Positions 52,173 to 60,996 of a stretch of DNA of 64,000 nt are shown here, in pieces. This DNA comes from GCA-003244245 sp050699975. GTDB taxonomy: Bacteria > Actinomycetota > Actinomycetes > Mycobacteriales > Pseudonocardiaceae. A program made the position numbers and the translations under genes. Location of the stretch: positions 1 through 64,000 of the forward strand of contig JBOHGH010000006.1 in the NCBI GenBank assembly GCA_050699975.1. Direction: 5' to 3'. The number at the start of each line of letters is the position of its first letter. The first letter of the stretch is position 1. The notes below the pieces were generated by a model. The model was given only the letters and a program-made list of their open reading frames with translations. It was not told where the DNA came from and did no database searches.

Positions 52173-53417
52173 TCAGTCCGTCCAGTGGGTCGGCCCTCCG
52201 CGGCCGCCCGGGTCATTGCCCGGAGGCCGAGGTGGTGGGTCGGCGGTGGTGGCAGTGCTGGTCTCGTCGGATTCGGCCCCGTTGCGGGGCAGCTCGACAG
52301 TGCGGGTGGTGTCAGCGGGTGACGGCGCGCCGGGTGAGACCGTCTCTGCGGTGACCGTGGTGCGGCCGTCCGAGCTGGTGGGCGGTTCGGGGTCCCAGCC
52401 ACGCTGCCGCGGTGCACCGTCGGTGTTCGGGTCGCGGTCCGGGCGAGCGAGCGCCGCGAGGCGAGCCATCTCCCGACGCCGCCAGCGCCGGCGATCCCGT
52501 CGGGTCGGGTGGGACGGCCAGAGCTCCTCGATCGCGCTGTTGAACTCGGCACCGAGCACGATGGCCATCGCGATGAAGAACGAGAACAGCAGGTAAGCGA
52601 TCGGGGCGGCGAGCGCCCCATAGGTGTACCCGGTGACAGCCACCGACGCGATGTAGAGCCGCAGCCCGGTGCTGGTGACCAGGAATACCGCCATCGCCAG
52701 CACGGCGCCCGGCAGCCCGCGGTGCCACGGCAGCTTGTTGGGCAGCACCACCTTGTACAGCGTGGCCAGGCCGAGCATCAGCAGGATGCCGAGCCCGGGG
52801 TAGTAGAAGATGCCGACCAGCCGGCCCACCGTGGGTCGCACGGACTCGGGGAACAGCGCGGGAATCAGGTCCGGGCCCAACGCCGTCAAGGGCAGCACCA
52901 GCACGGACCCGATCAGCGCGACCATGTAGAGCAGCAGAGCGAAGATCCGCTGCCACACCGGGTTGCGTACCGTGTACTGCCGGTAAGCAGCGGTGATCGA
53001 GTCCACCAGGGATGCCAGCGCCGAAGAGCCGGCCCACAGGGAGAGCACGAACCCGACCGAGACGATGCTGGTTCGTCCTTGGGTGAGGATATCGGCCACC
53101 GTCGGCCGGATGATCTGATTAACCACGTCGGCACTGAACACGGTGGCGGCCAACCGCACGATCTCCCGCTGCGCTGCGTCGACCGTGGACGGACCGAACC
53201 AGCTCGTCACGAATCCGAGACTGCCCAGCAACCCCAGCAGCAGCGGCGGCAACGACAGGGTCATCCAGAACGCCGTCTGGGCCGACATCGAGACGAAACT
53301 GTCGTCCCATGCCTTGACGGCGGTCCGGGCGATCAGGCGCAGCGGGCCGCGCCGGGCCCGCCGGTCGGTGGCAGGACCGGCAGTGGGGTCGGCGGGGGAG
53401 TTGGCCGGGGCATCCAT
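52173..53417 (-). CDS. YihY/virulence factor BrkB family membrane protein
   Basis: The 414-residue protein has six predicted membrane helices between about residues 45 and 280 (LPPLLLGLLGSLGFV, IVSVGFVLSLWAGSSALASLVDSITAAYRQYTVRNPVWQR and others). The pattern SLWAGSSALASLVDSIT and GAEFNSAIE are BrkB hallmarks. The long C-terminal tail is Pro/Thr/Arg-rich and disordered. ATG 53417 has GGGAGG upstream. Function is uncertain; it is not a ribonuclease as once named. Confidence 0.88.
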   Translation of the reverse strand: MDAPANSPADPTAGPATDRRARRGPLRLIARTAVKAWDDSFVSMSAQTAFWMTLSLPPLLLGLLGSLGFVTSWFGPSTVDAAQREIVRLAATVFSADVVNQIIRPTVADILTQGRTSIVSVGFVLSLWAGSSALASLVDSITAAYRQYTVRNPVWQRIFALLLYMVALIGSVLVLPLTALGPDLIPALFPESVRPTVGRLVGIFYYPGLGILLMLGLATLYKVVLPNKLPWHRGLPGAVLAMAVFLVTSTGLRLYIASVAVTGYTYGALAAPIAYLLFSFFIAMAIVLGAEFNSAIEELWPSHPTRRDRRRWRRREMARLAALARPDRDPNTDGAPRQRGWDPEPPTSSDGRTTVTAETVSPGAPSPADTTRTVELPRNGAESDETSTATTADPPPRPPGNDPGGRGGPTHWTD

Positions 53418-53493
53418 GTCGCCTCCCAGAATGGTCCATTCGCCGGAGTGCGCGCAGCGTGACCCACCGAGCGGGTAGCGTGCGCGAGCCCTT

Positions 53494-53533
53494 GTGAGTG
53501 GCGATCGGTGCCCTGGCGCCGATCGCCACTCAC
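53494..53533. repeat. Near-perfect 40-base palindrome (19-base arms)
   Basis: Arms 53494-53512 (GTGAGTGGCGATCGGTGCC) and 53515-53533 pair with one G-T wobble and a two-base centre. It sits between the divergent brkB-like and helicase genes, 33 bases before the helicase start. It may be a copy of a genome-wide palindromic repeat, or an operator for these two genes. Only one copy was found in this window. Confidence 0.75.
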
Positions 53534-53565
53534 ACGTCACCACCGAAGGGAGTGCCTAGTCCGCC

Positions 53566-55281
53566 GTGTCCCGCCCCGCCGAGACCGCCGCCGTTACCAC
53601 CTCCTCGCGTCGGCCGCTGCGCGCCTGGCAGCGCCGAGCGCTGGCGCGCTACCTGGCTAATTCGCCGCAGGATTTCCTCGCGGTCGCCACACCGGGAGCC
53701 GGCAAGACGACCTTCGCATTGCGGGTGGCAGCGGAGCTGCTGGCCGATCGGACGGTGCACGCGATGACCGTGGTCACCCCGACCGAACACCTCAAGCATC
53801 AGTGGGCGGCAGCGGCCGCTGAGCTGGGCCTGGCGCTGGACCCGGAATTCCGTAACACCGTGGGCGCCACCTCACGCGACTACCACGGCGTCGCGGTCAC
53901 CTACGCCCAGGTCGCCGCGCACCCGACCCTGCACCGGGTGCGCACCGAGGGACGTCGAACGCTGGTGGTGCTCGATGAGATCCACCACGCCGGGGACGCC
54001 AAGAGCTGGGGCGACGGTGTGCGGGAGGCGTTCACCCCCGCGGTGCGCCGGCTGGCGCTGACCGGCACGCCGTTTCGCAGCGACGACACGCCGATCCCGT
54101 TCATCAGCTACGAACCTGATGGCGACGGGACGTTGCGGTCCGCCGCCGACCACTCCTATGGCTACCCCGAGGCACTGGCCGACGGGGTGGTGCGACCGGT
54201 GGTCTTCCTCGCCTACTCGGGCGAGGCCCGCTGGCGGACCAGCGCGGGGGAGGAGTACTCGGCGCGGCTGGGGGAGCCGCTCACCGCCGAGCACACCGCC
54301 CGGGCCTGGCGCACCGCGTTGGATCCGGCGGGCGAGTGGATCCCCGCGGTGCTCACCGCCGCGAACACCCGGCTGGCCCAGCTACGCGCCGGTGCACTGC
54401 CTGATGCGGCCGGCTTGGTGATCGCCACCGATCACACCTCCGCCAGGGCCTACGCGGGAATCCTGCGGGAGATCACCGGGCGGGAGCCGGTGCTGGTGCT
54501 GTCCGACGACCCGTCGGCCTCCGGACGGATCGCCGCGTTCGACGACTCCGACGAGCGCTGGCTGGTCGCGGTGCGGATGGTGTCCGAAGGCGTCGACGTG
54601 CCCCGGCTGGCGGTCGGGGTGTACGCCACCTCAGCGGCCACCCCGCTGTATTTCGCTCAGGCGGTGGGCCGGTTTGTTCGTTGCCGGCAACCGGGCGAGA
54701 CCGCCACGGTCTTCCTGCCCAGCGTGCCGGTGCTGCTGGGGCTGGCGAGCGAACTGGAGAAGCAGCGCGACCATGTGCTGGGTGCGCCGCACCGGGCCGA
54801 GGAGGGCTGGGACGACGAGGCGCTCGAGCAGGCCAACGCGCAGCACGACGAGCCCGGCGAGCAGGAGCGCGCGTTCAGCGCGCTGGGCGCCAGCGCTGAA
54901 CTGGACCAGGTGATCTACGACGGTTCCTCCTTCGGCGCGGCCGCTTTCGCCAGCACCGAGGACGAGCAGGACTACCTCGGTTTACCCGGGCTCTTGGCAC
55001 CCGACCAGATGCGAATGCTGCTGCGCCGCCGCCAGGAGCAGCAACTGGCCCGGGCGACCGAGCGCTCGCCGGCAGCGCCGGCGCGATTGCCGACGATGCG
55101 AGAGCGCCTGGGAGAGCTGCGCCGGGAGCTCAACACCCTGGTCGCATTGGCGCACCATCGCACCGGCCGGCCGCACGGAGCGATCCACCAGGAAGTCCGC
55201 ACCGCCTGCGGCGGCCCACCCACCGCCGTCGCCACCGCCGACCAGCTCAGCGAGCGCATCGCCTACCTCCGCTCCCGGTAA
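53566..55281 (+). CDS. DEAD/DEAH-box helicase, superfamily 2
   Basis: A 571-residue SF2 helicase of the UvrB/XPB-like type. It has a Q-like region RPLRAWQRRALARYL, Walker A ATPGAGKTT, motif II LDEIHH, motif III LTGTPFRSD, and motifs V-VI VSEGVDVPRLAVGVYAT and QAVGRFVRCR. A C-terminal helical extension (350-571) contains no recognised domain. Start GTG 53566. It is convergent with DUF7455, the same pair seen near sigB in other actinobacteria, which fits this region. Confidence 0.9.
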   Translation: MSRPAETAAVTTSSRRPLRAWQRRALARYLANSPQDFLAVATPGAGKTTFALRVAAELLADRTVHAMTVVTPTEHLKHQWAAAAAELGLALDPEFRNTVGATSRDYHGVAVTYAQVAAHPTLHRVRTEGRRTLVVLDEIHHAGDAKSWGDGVREAFTPAVRRLALTGTPFRSDDTPIPFISYEPDGDGTLRSAADHSYGYPEALADGVVRPVVFLAYSGEARWRTSAGEEYSARLGEPLTAEHTARAWRTALDPAGEWIPAVLTAANTRLAQLRAGALPDAAGLVIATDHTSARAYAGILREITGREPVLVLSDDPSASGRIAAFDDSDERWLVAVRMVSEGVDVPRLAVGVYATSAATPLYFAQAVGRFVRCRQPGETATVFLPSVPVLLGLASELEKQRDHVLGAPHRAEEGWDDEALEQANAQHDEPGEQERAFSALGASAELDQVIYDGSSFGAAAFASTEDEQDYLGLPGLLAPDQMRMLLRRRQEQQLARATERSPAAPARLPTMRERLGELRRELNTLVALAHHRTGRPHGAIHQEVRTACGGPPTAVATADQLSERIAYLRSR

Positions 55282-55319
55282 CCGGCGTACCTCTCCGAAC
55301 CGCGGTCGTTGAAGAACGG

Positions 55320-55354
55320 TCCGGGGCGGTACCCCGTTGAGGTACCGCCCCGGA
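55320..55354. terminator. Bidirectional terminator between helicase and DUF7455 genes
   Basis: Arms 55320-55333 (TCCGGGGCGGTACC) and 55341-55354 form a perfect 14-base-pair stem with a 7-base loop. It lies between two convergent stops. This is one of the strongest hairpins in the window. Confidence 0.85.
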
Positions 55355-55379
55355 TGACCTGGGTTGTTCGGGTGCGACG

Positions 55380-55562
55380 TCAGGCGTCGGCCTGGATATC
55401 CGCTGCGAGCTCCTTGAGCTTCGAAGAGTGCTCGCGGGCGTGGTGGTTGCAGAACAGCAGTTCTCCACCGGAGGGCAGCACTGCCCGTACCCGGGCGGTG
55501 GCACCGCAGCGGTCGCAACGGTCGGAAGCGGTCAACTCGGGGCGGGCGAGCGTGCTATTCAT
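55380..55562 (-). CDS. DUF7455 zinc-ribbon-like small protein
   Basis: A 60-residue protein with CDRCGATARVRAVLPSGGELLFCNHHAREH, a likely zinc site made of CxxC and CxHH. It ends in an acidic helix (SSKLKELAADIQADA). The family is common in actinobacteria near sigB and helicase genes. Function unknown. Confidence 0.85.
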   Translation of the reverse strand: MNSTLARPELTASDRCDRCGATARVRAVLPSGGELLFCNHHAREHSSKLKELAADIQADA

Positions 55563-55753
55563 GGCTTGTCCCTCCGTCCTGATCCGGTCGAGGCGACCAG
55601 ACCGGGTCGAACCGGCTGCGGCACTTCACGGGATCGACCCGTCAACCCTGATATCGGATCCCAGGGCCTCACTGTTCCAGACGAACGCTGTCCCTGCTGT
55701 GTTCCCGAGCCCGGGGCGACGGTCGTCACGTATCCAGCTAATACCCGAGCCCC

Positions 55754-56647
55754 TTGACCGGCGCAAGGGTGAGTCAGGATCGGGTGGTGGACACGCGGTC
55801 CAGCCGGATATGGCGTCGGGACGTCCCCGTCCCGGTGCTGTTCGTGATCGGTGGCTGCTCGATGTACCTCGGCGCCGCGCTCGCCGTGGTGCTGTTCGAG
55901 CAGGTCAGCCCAGCCGGAGTGGCCTGGTTGCGGATGCTCGTCGCGGCGCTGGTCCTGCTGGCCTGGCGGCGCCCGGATCGCGCGGCCTGGCGGGGCCGGC
56001 GGCTGGTCCTGGCGGCGCGCTTCGGGCTCGTGACCGGGCTGATGAACGTCGCGTTCTACGAGGCCATTGCCCGCCTGCCGCTCGGTACCGCGGTCGCGGT
56101 GGAGTTCTGCGGGCCGGTGGCGGTGGCCGCGCTGGGCTCCCGAGGTGTCCGGGACGTCGCCGCGCTGATGCTGGCCGCAACCGGAGTGGTGCTCATCGCC
56201 GATGTGCGACTGGCCGGCAGCCGCGCGGGGTTATTGCTGGCGCTGGTGGCCGCCGCGATGTGGGCGGCCTACATCGTGCTCGGTAAGCGGGTGGCCGGCG
56301 GGGGCAGCGGGTTGGACGACATGACCGTCGGGTTCGCCCTCGCGGCGGTGCTGCTGTGCCCGTTGGCGCTGGGCACGGGTCCGGCATGGGGCTCGCCGAC
56401 CCTGCTGGCGATGGCCGCCGCAGTGGGCGTGCTGTCCACGGCGCTGCCCTATGCCCTGGATCAGGTGGTGCTTCGCCGAGTCGGTCAGGCCCGCTTCGCG
56501 CTGCTGCTGGCGCTGCTGCCGGCGGTGGCGTCGGTGGTCGGGTTCCTGGTCCTGGGCCAGTTGCCGCACCCGCTCGAGGCTGCAGGCATCGCCACCGTCG
56601 CGGTGGCCGTGGCACTGTCGGGATGGACGGATCCGGGTGGTCGCTGA
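55754..56647 (+). CDS. EamA/RhtA-type drug/metabolite exporter
   Basis: A ten-helix DMT-superfamily permease of up to 297 residues, with two EamA halves (about 30-150 and 165-290). The conserved pieces are GCSMYLGAALAVVLFEQVSPAGVAWLRM, AIARLPLGTAVAVEFCGPVAVA and VLSTALPYALDQVVLRRVG. RhtA-type members export threonine and homoserine. The start is uncertain: TTG 55754, GTG 55769 or GTG 55784; all lack a strong ribosome site. Confidence 0.88.
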   Translation: MTGARVSQDRVVDTRSSRIWRRDVPVPVLFVIGGCSMYLGAALAVVLFEQVSPAGVAWLRMLVAALVLLAWRRPDRAAWRGRRLVLAARFGLVTGLMNVAFYEAIARLPLGTAVAVEFCGPVAVAALGSRGVRDVAALMLAATGVVLIADVRLAGSRAGLLLALVAAAMWAAYIVLGKRVAGGGSGLDDMTVGFALAAVLLCPLALGTGPAWGSPTLLAMAAAVGVLSTALPYALDQVVLRRVGQARFALLLALLPAVASVVGFLVLGQLPHPLEAAGIATVAVAVALSGWTDPGGR

Positions 56648-56711
56648 TCGGCGTCGTACCGCGATAGCCTGATCGCCACCGTGATCGAGTCGCGAGCGGG
56701 AGAGGACGGAT

Positions 56712-58076
56712 ATGGCCGATGCGGGCGCGCTGGCCTTAGAGCTGGCCGCCAACGGCGTCGTCGGGGTGACTATCGCGTGGGCGGACAACAACGGGATCCC
56801 GCGCTCACGGACCGTGCCGGTCGATTCGCTACCCCAGGTGGCCCAGCGCGGGGTGGGGATCACCGCGCTGTTCGCGGTGTTCGACACCCACGACGCGATC
56901 ACTTTCGCCCACGAGGGTCTTTCCACCCCCTCCGGCGACGTCCGGCTGATACCCGAGCTGCGCGGGTTGACCCGGCTCGCCGGGCAACGCGCGCTGGCCT
57001 GGGTACCCGGGCGGCAGGTCGCGGCGGACGGCTCGTCCTGGCCCTACGACCAGCGCGGGGTTCTCGAAGCCCAGGTCCAGGCTGCCGCCGCCGAGGGGCT
57101 GGAGATCAAAGCCGGCTACGAGATGGAGTTCGTCCTCATCCAGGTCGGCGACACTGGTGATTCCGGCGAGGAGCCTAGGCTCGCACACCACGGCCCCGCG
57201 TACAGCCCGCACGCCCTGCTGGCAGTGGACGAGTTCGTGGTCGCGGTGCTGGCCGACCTGACCGCCAACGGTGTGCCGGTCAACCAACTGCACGCCGAGT
57301 ATGGGCCGGCCCAGGTGGAGCTCAGCATCGGTGCGTCCGACCCGGTCACCGCCGCTGACCGGCAGCTGCTGGCCCGCCAGACCGTCCACGCCGCGGCCAG
57401 GGCGCATGGCCTGCGGGCCTGCTTCGCGCCGCTGTTCACTGCCGCGGGGGTTGGGAACGGTTGGCACCTGCACACCTCGGCCTGGCGGGGCGGGCGAAAC
57501 CTGCTGGCCGGTGACGCGAGGCGCGGCCCTGGCCCGGACGGCGCGGGCTGGCTGGGCGGACTGCTTCGGGACCTGCCCGCGCTGGCCGCGATCACCGCAC
57601 CGAGCGTGCCGTCGCTGAGCCGGCTGCGTCCCGGGTACTTCGCCGGTGCCTACCGGTTCTGGGGAGTGGAGAACCGTGAGGCGCCGCTGCGCTACATTCC
57701 CGGTTCGGAGCTGCTCGGCGCCGGCCACGCCAACGTCGAGCTCAAGGTCTCTGACGCCTCGGCCAACCCATACCTGGCGCTGGCCGCGGTGATCGCCGCA
57801 GGGGTGGCGGGGCTGCGCGACGGCGCCGACCCCGGCGAGCCGATCCAGATCGACCCGGGCGGGTGGAGCGAGCCCGACCGCGCCGCCCGCGGCCTGGCCC
57901 ATCTACCGGCCACGCCCGCTGAGCAGGAGGCCGCACTCACCGGCTCCACACGGCTCACGGCGGTGCTTGGCGAACAGTTGCTCGGCGCGTTCGTCGCGGT
58001 GCGCCGGTCTGACGCGGCCTGGGCGGCCAACCGGCGGCTGGACGACGTCGTGGCCGCGCACCGCTGGCGGTACTGA
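56712..58076 (+). CDS. Atypical glutamine synthetase-like ligase (gamma-glutamyl-amine type)
   Basis: A 454-residue GS-family protein. The beta-Grasp N-terminal domain contains TIAWADNNGIPRSRTVPVDSL. The catalytic domain has KAGYEMEFVL, QLHAEYGPAQVELSIG, NGWHLHTSAW and ENREAPLRYIPG. Where true glutamine synthetases have E-R near the phosphate site, this one has ELKVSDASANPYLAL, as in GlnA3/GlnA4-like enzymes that join glutamate to polyamines or ethanolamine. It probably does not make glutamine. GAGAGGA lies before the ATG. The exporter gene upstream is 65 bases away and may be co-transcribed. Confidence 0.82.
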   Translation: MADAGALALELAANGVVGVTIAWADNNGIPRSRTVPVDSLPQVAQRGVGITALFAVFDTHDAITFAHEGLSTPSGDVRLIPELRGLTRLAGQRALAWVPGRQVAADGSSWPYDQRGVLEAQVQAAAAEGLEIKAGYEMEFVLIQVGDTGDSGEEPRLAHHGPAYSPHALLAVDEFVVAVLADLTANGVPVNQLHAEYGPAQVELSIGASDPVTAADRQLLARQTVHAAARAHGLRACFAPLFTAAGVGNGWHLHTSAWRGGRNLLAGDARRGPGPDGAGWLGGLLRDLPALAAITAPSVPSLSRLRPGYFAGAYRFWGVENREAPLRYIPGSELLGAGHANVELKVSDASANPYLALAAVIAAGVAGLRDGADPGEPIQIDPGGWSEPDRAARGLAHLPATPAEQEAALTGSTRLTAVLGEQLLGAFVAVRRSDAAWAANRRLDDVVAAHRWRY

Positions 58077-58096
58077 TCATCCTCACCAGGTGAGTG

Positions 58097-59179
58097 CTAT
58101 CCCTGGCGCGGGCGCCACGCCTGCAGCAATGCTTCGGGGATGCCCCACCAGCCCAGCGGCGTGAGCCGCTCGAAGTCGTCAACGGCGCCGAGCATCTGCC
58201 ACAGCTCCACGACGGTCGTGAACCACCCGGCCAGCACGTCGATGTCGTCGTCGCCGGGTCCCACCACGAATTCGGCGAGGTCCTCAGCGGAGGAGGGTGT
58301 CCCTGGACCGCCGCGCGCCAGCGCCGCGACCGCCTCCAGCCACTCCTCGTGATCGAGAGCGATCATCGACAGCTCGTCGTCCAAGGCACTCTCGGGCGGC
58401 TCGTTCACCGGGCTGACAACGCCCGCGGCCAGGCTGAGCCACAGCTCGGCGTCATCGGAGTGCAGGTTGCTCGGATCGACCCCACCGGAGGCGGCCAGCA
58501 GGTCGGCCGTTCTCCCCCCGCGCTGCAGAGCGCTGCGCAGAACCCGGCAGGCGGCCGACAGGTCAGCGTCCGGCCGAGGGCGGTCGCCGAGCTCAGCGAG
58601 GAGTTCCCGCAGCTCATCTGAGGCGGCTTCCTCGGCGGCGTCCCACTCGGCGATGAAGTCTTCGTCCGCCTCGTCGAGCAGTTCGGTCATCGGAACCCGG
58701 CTGTCGGGCAACGGCGAGGCCATCCAGCGTTCCTGCAGTGCCCGGTAATCCTGGATCGCCGCCGGGTCGCCGGCGAGCAGCCGGTCGGGGTCGGTATCCC
58801 CGGCGGTGAGCCGCTCCTCGAGGTGCCTGACGAGCAGGGCATGCAGTTCCTGCGCAAGTGGCGTGCGGGACAGCTCGTCCTCCCATACGTGCAGTCCGAT
58901 GATCGCGGTCGGCTCGGTCCCGGTCGCCTCGAGCCAGCCGTGCACCTCGCCGACGGTGGCCGCTCCCTCGGCGATCCGCCCGAGGATGGACTCGGCGGAC
59001 TCCCAGAACACCGCAGAGAACGGGTTGCGCGCTGCGAGGAGCTCGCGGCGCAGCGCCGGCATTGCCCGCAGAGCGTCCGCCGCGGGCAGGCTGAGCAGCA
59101 CGCGGGCTACATCGCGCCGGGTGAGCTCACCGGCTGGGCGGTTCGCGCGAGTCAGGAGATGCCCTCCGTCAAGTGTCAC
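58097..59179 (-). CDS. Hypothetical acidic protein, unknown function
   Basis: A 360-residue acidic, helical protein without signal peptide or membrane segments. Recognisable blocks are NPFSAVFWESAESILGRIAEGAATVGEVHGWLEATGTEPTAIIGLHVWEDELSR and a C-terminal DPSNLHSDDAELWLSLAAGVVSPVNEPPE. I do not recognise the family. Start GTG 59179 has a weak ribosome site. It overlaps nothing and stands alone between the ligase and hydrolase genes. Confidence 0.72.
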   Translation of the reverse strand: MTLDGGHLLTRANRPAGELTRRDVARVLLSLPAADALRAMPALRRELLAARNPFSAVFWESAESILGRIAEGAATVGEVHGWLEATGTEPTAIIGLHVWEDELSRTPLAQELHALLVRHLEERLTAGDTDPDRLLAGDPAAIQDYRALQERWMASPLPDSRVPMTELLDEADEDFIAEWDAAEEAASDELRELLAELGDRPRPDADLSAACRVLRSALQRGGRTADLLAASGGVDPSNLHSDDAELWLSLAAGVVSPVNEPPESALDDELSMIALDHEEWLEAVAALARGGPGTPSSAEDLAEFVVGPGDDDIDVLAGWFTTVVELWQMLGAVDDFERLTPLGWWGIPEALLQAWRPRQG

Positions 59180-59410
59180 GCACCGATGCTAGGGCGGAAG
59201 CGGGTTGCGCACCCGTCGAGGGGCCTGCCCGCACGTCACGCGATGACGACCTAGAGTGAGTTATGGGGGGTGAGCTCTGTTACAGCCTGCGGACCTGTTC
59301 GGTCGGACCGTGTGGAAAGCTCACATCTTGGGTGACTGGTTGCACACGGCGGCCTACACTGGGCAACTAAACCCAGGCGACGCGACACGGGCATAGGGGG
59401 AGATGCTGGG

Positions 59411-60991
59411 ATGAAACGTGCGCATGCGCTGCCCGTCGGGCTGGTCCTCGCAGCGGTGGCGTCCACAACGCTGGCGTGCGGGTCAGCCACGGGCAATACC
59501 GCGCAGCGTGGACCCGCGGGAGTGGTTCCGGCGGGGTTGGAACGGTTCTACGGTCAGGATCTGTCCTGGGGTGGCTGCTCCTCGTTCGCCACCACCCCAC
59601 GTGACCAGGAGGCCTATGCCGAACCCGCTTTGCAGTGCACCTACCTCGAGGTGCCGCTGGACTACGCCAAGCCGAATGACAAGGTGATCAAGGTCGGCCT
59701 GCTCCGCCGACCGGCGTCGGAACCGTCGCAGCGCATCGGTTCCTTGGTGATCAACCCAGGTGGTCCTGGCGGGTCTGGTATGAGCGCGGCGGCCGGCAAG
59801 GCCGGCGATATCGGGGACAACGACTTGGGCCGGCGGTTCGACTTCGTGGGCTTCGATCCACGTGGTGTCGGCTCCAGCGAACCGAAGGTTCACTGCCGGA
59901 CCGCGGCCGAACGCGACGCCGAACGCCTGATGAACCTCAACGTCGACACCTCGCCGGCCGGTGTAGAGCGAACCGAGAGCCAGTTCAAGGCCACCAACGC
60001 CGGGTGCGTCAGCCGTACCGGCACCGACGTACTCGCGAATATCGGCACCCGCGAGGTCGCCCGAGACCTGGATGTCATGCGGTCGGCCCTTGGCGATACG
60101 AAGCTGACCTATCTCGGCTACTCCTATGGCACCCGCATCGGTACCCGCTACGCCGAAGAATTCCCCGGCAATGTCCGGGCGATGATTCTCGACGGCGCTC
60201 TCGATCCGGCCCAGGATCAGGTTTCCCAGCTCATCGACCAAGGTCGAGGGTTCCAGCAAGCTTTCGACGCGTTCGCGGCATGGTGCGCCGGCCGCGCTGA
60301 CTGCGCCTTGGGGCAGGACAAGAACCAAGCCGTGAACACCTTCCAGGCTCTGGTCCGCCCGCTGATCACCAACCCGGTGGGGGTGTCCGACGGGCGCAAG
60401 CTGTCGTACACCGACGCCACGATCGGCACCGTCCAAGCGCTGTACGTGCCCCAGCTATGGACGCCGCTGAACAGCGGCCTGCGGGAACTCGCCGAGGGCC
60501 GCGGGGAGATCCTGATGCGCCTCGCCGACCTCTACAACGGGCGTTCGCCCGACGGCACCTATTCCACCCAGATGGATTCGTTCCAGGCCGTCCTGTGCGT
60601 CGACAATCCGGCCGTCACCGACCCGAACGTAGCGCGCGATATCGATGCCCAATACCGGCGGGTCGCGCCATTCCTCGACACCGGGCAACCACCTTCTGCC
60701 GCTCTTGACAGCTGCGCGTTCTGGCCCGTGCCGCCCACCGGCGGACCCCACGAGCCACAGACCACCGGGCTGCCACCGGTAGTGGTGATCTCCACAACGC
60801 AGGATCCCGCAACCCCATATCAGGCCGGGGTCAACCTCGCCGAAGACCTCAAAGCACGCCTGCTGACCTTCGATGGGACCCAACACACCGCCTTCTTGCA
60901 AGGGATCAAGTGCGTCGATGACGCCGGAATCGACTACCTCACTGACCTCAAACCCCCTGCCGAGGGAATCCGGTGCCCAGCAACTAGTTGA
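59411..60991 (+). CDS. Exported alpha/beta hydrolase with TAP C-terminal domain (aminopeptidase/esterase type)
   Basis: The 526-residue lipoprotein has a signal peptide ending in TTLAC and an alpha/beta-hydrolase core. The catalytic Ser is in YLGYSYGTRIG, with oxyanion loop GGPGGSG; the Asp is in STTQDPATPY and the His in GTQHTAFLQG, in a TAP-like C-terminal domain. Mycobacterial relatives (Hip1/CaeA, SlpD) are cell-envelope proteases or esterases, so a tripeptidyl aminopeptidase or carboxylesterase role is likely. The ATG follows GGGGGAGATG. Confidence 0.92.
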   Translation: MKRAHALPVGLVLAAVASTTLACGSATGNTAQRGPAGVVPAGLERFYGQDLSWGGCSSFATTPRDQEAYAEPALQCTYLEVPLDYAKPNDKVIKVGLLRRPASEPSQRIGSLVINPGGPGGSGMSAAAGKAGDIGDNDLGRRFDFVGFDPRGVGSSEPKVHCRTAAERDAERLMNLNVDTSPAGVERTESQFKATNAGCVSRTGTDVLANIGTREVARDLDVMRSALGDTKLTYLGYSYGTRIGTRYAEEFPGNVRAMILDGALDPAQDQVSQLIDQGRGFQQAFDAFAAWCAGRADCALGQDKNQAVNTFQALVRPLITNPVGVSDGRKLSYTDATIGTVQALYVPQLWTPLNSGLRELAEGRGEILMRLADLYNGRSPDGTYSTQMDSFQAVLCVDNPAVTDPNVARDIDAQYRRVAPFLDTGQPPSAALDSCAFWPVPPTGGPHEPQTTGLPPVVVISTTQDPATPYQAGVNLAEDLKARLLTFDGTQHTAFLQGIKCVDDAGIDYLTDLKPPAEGIRCPATS

Positions 60992-60996
60992 GGGCG

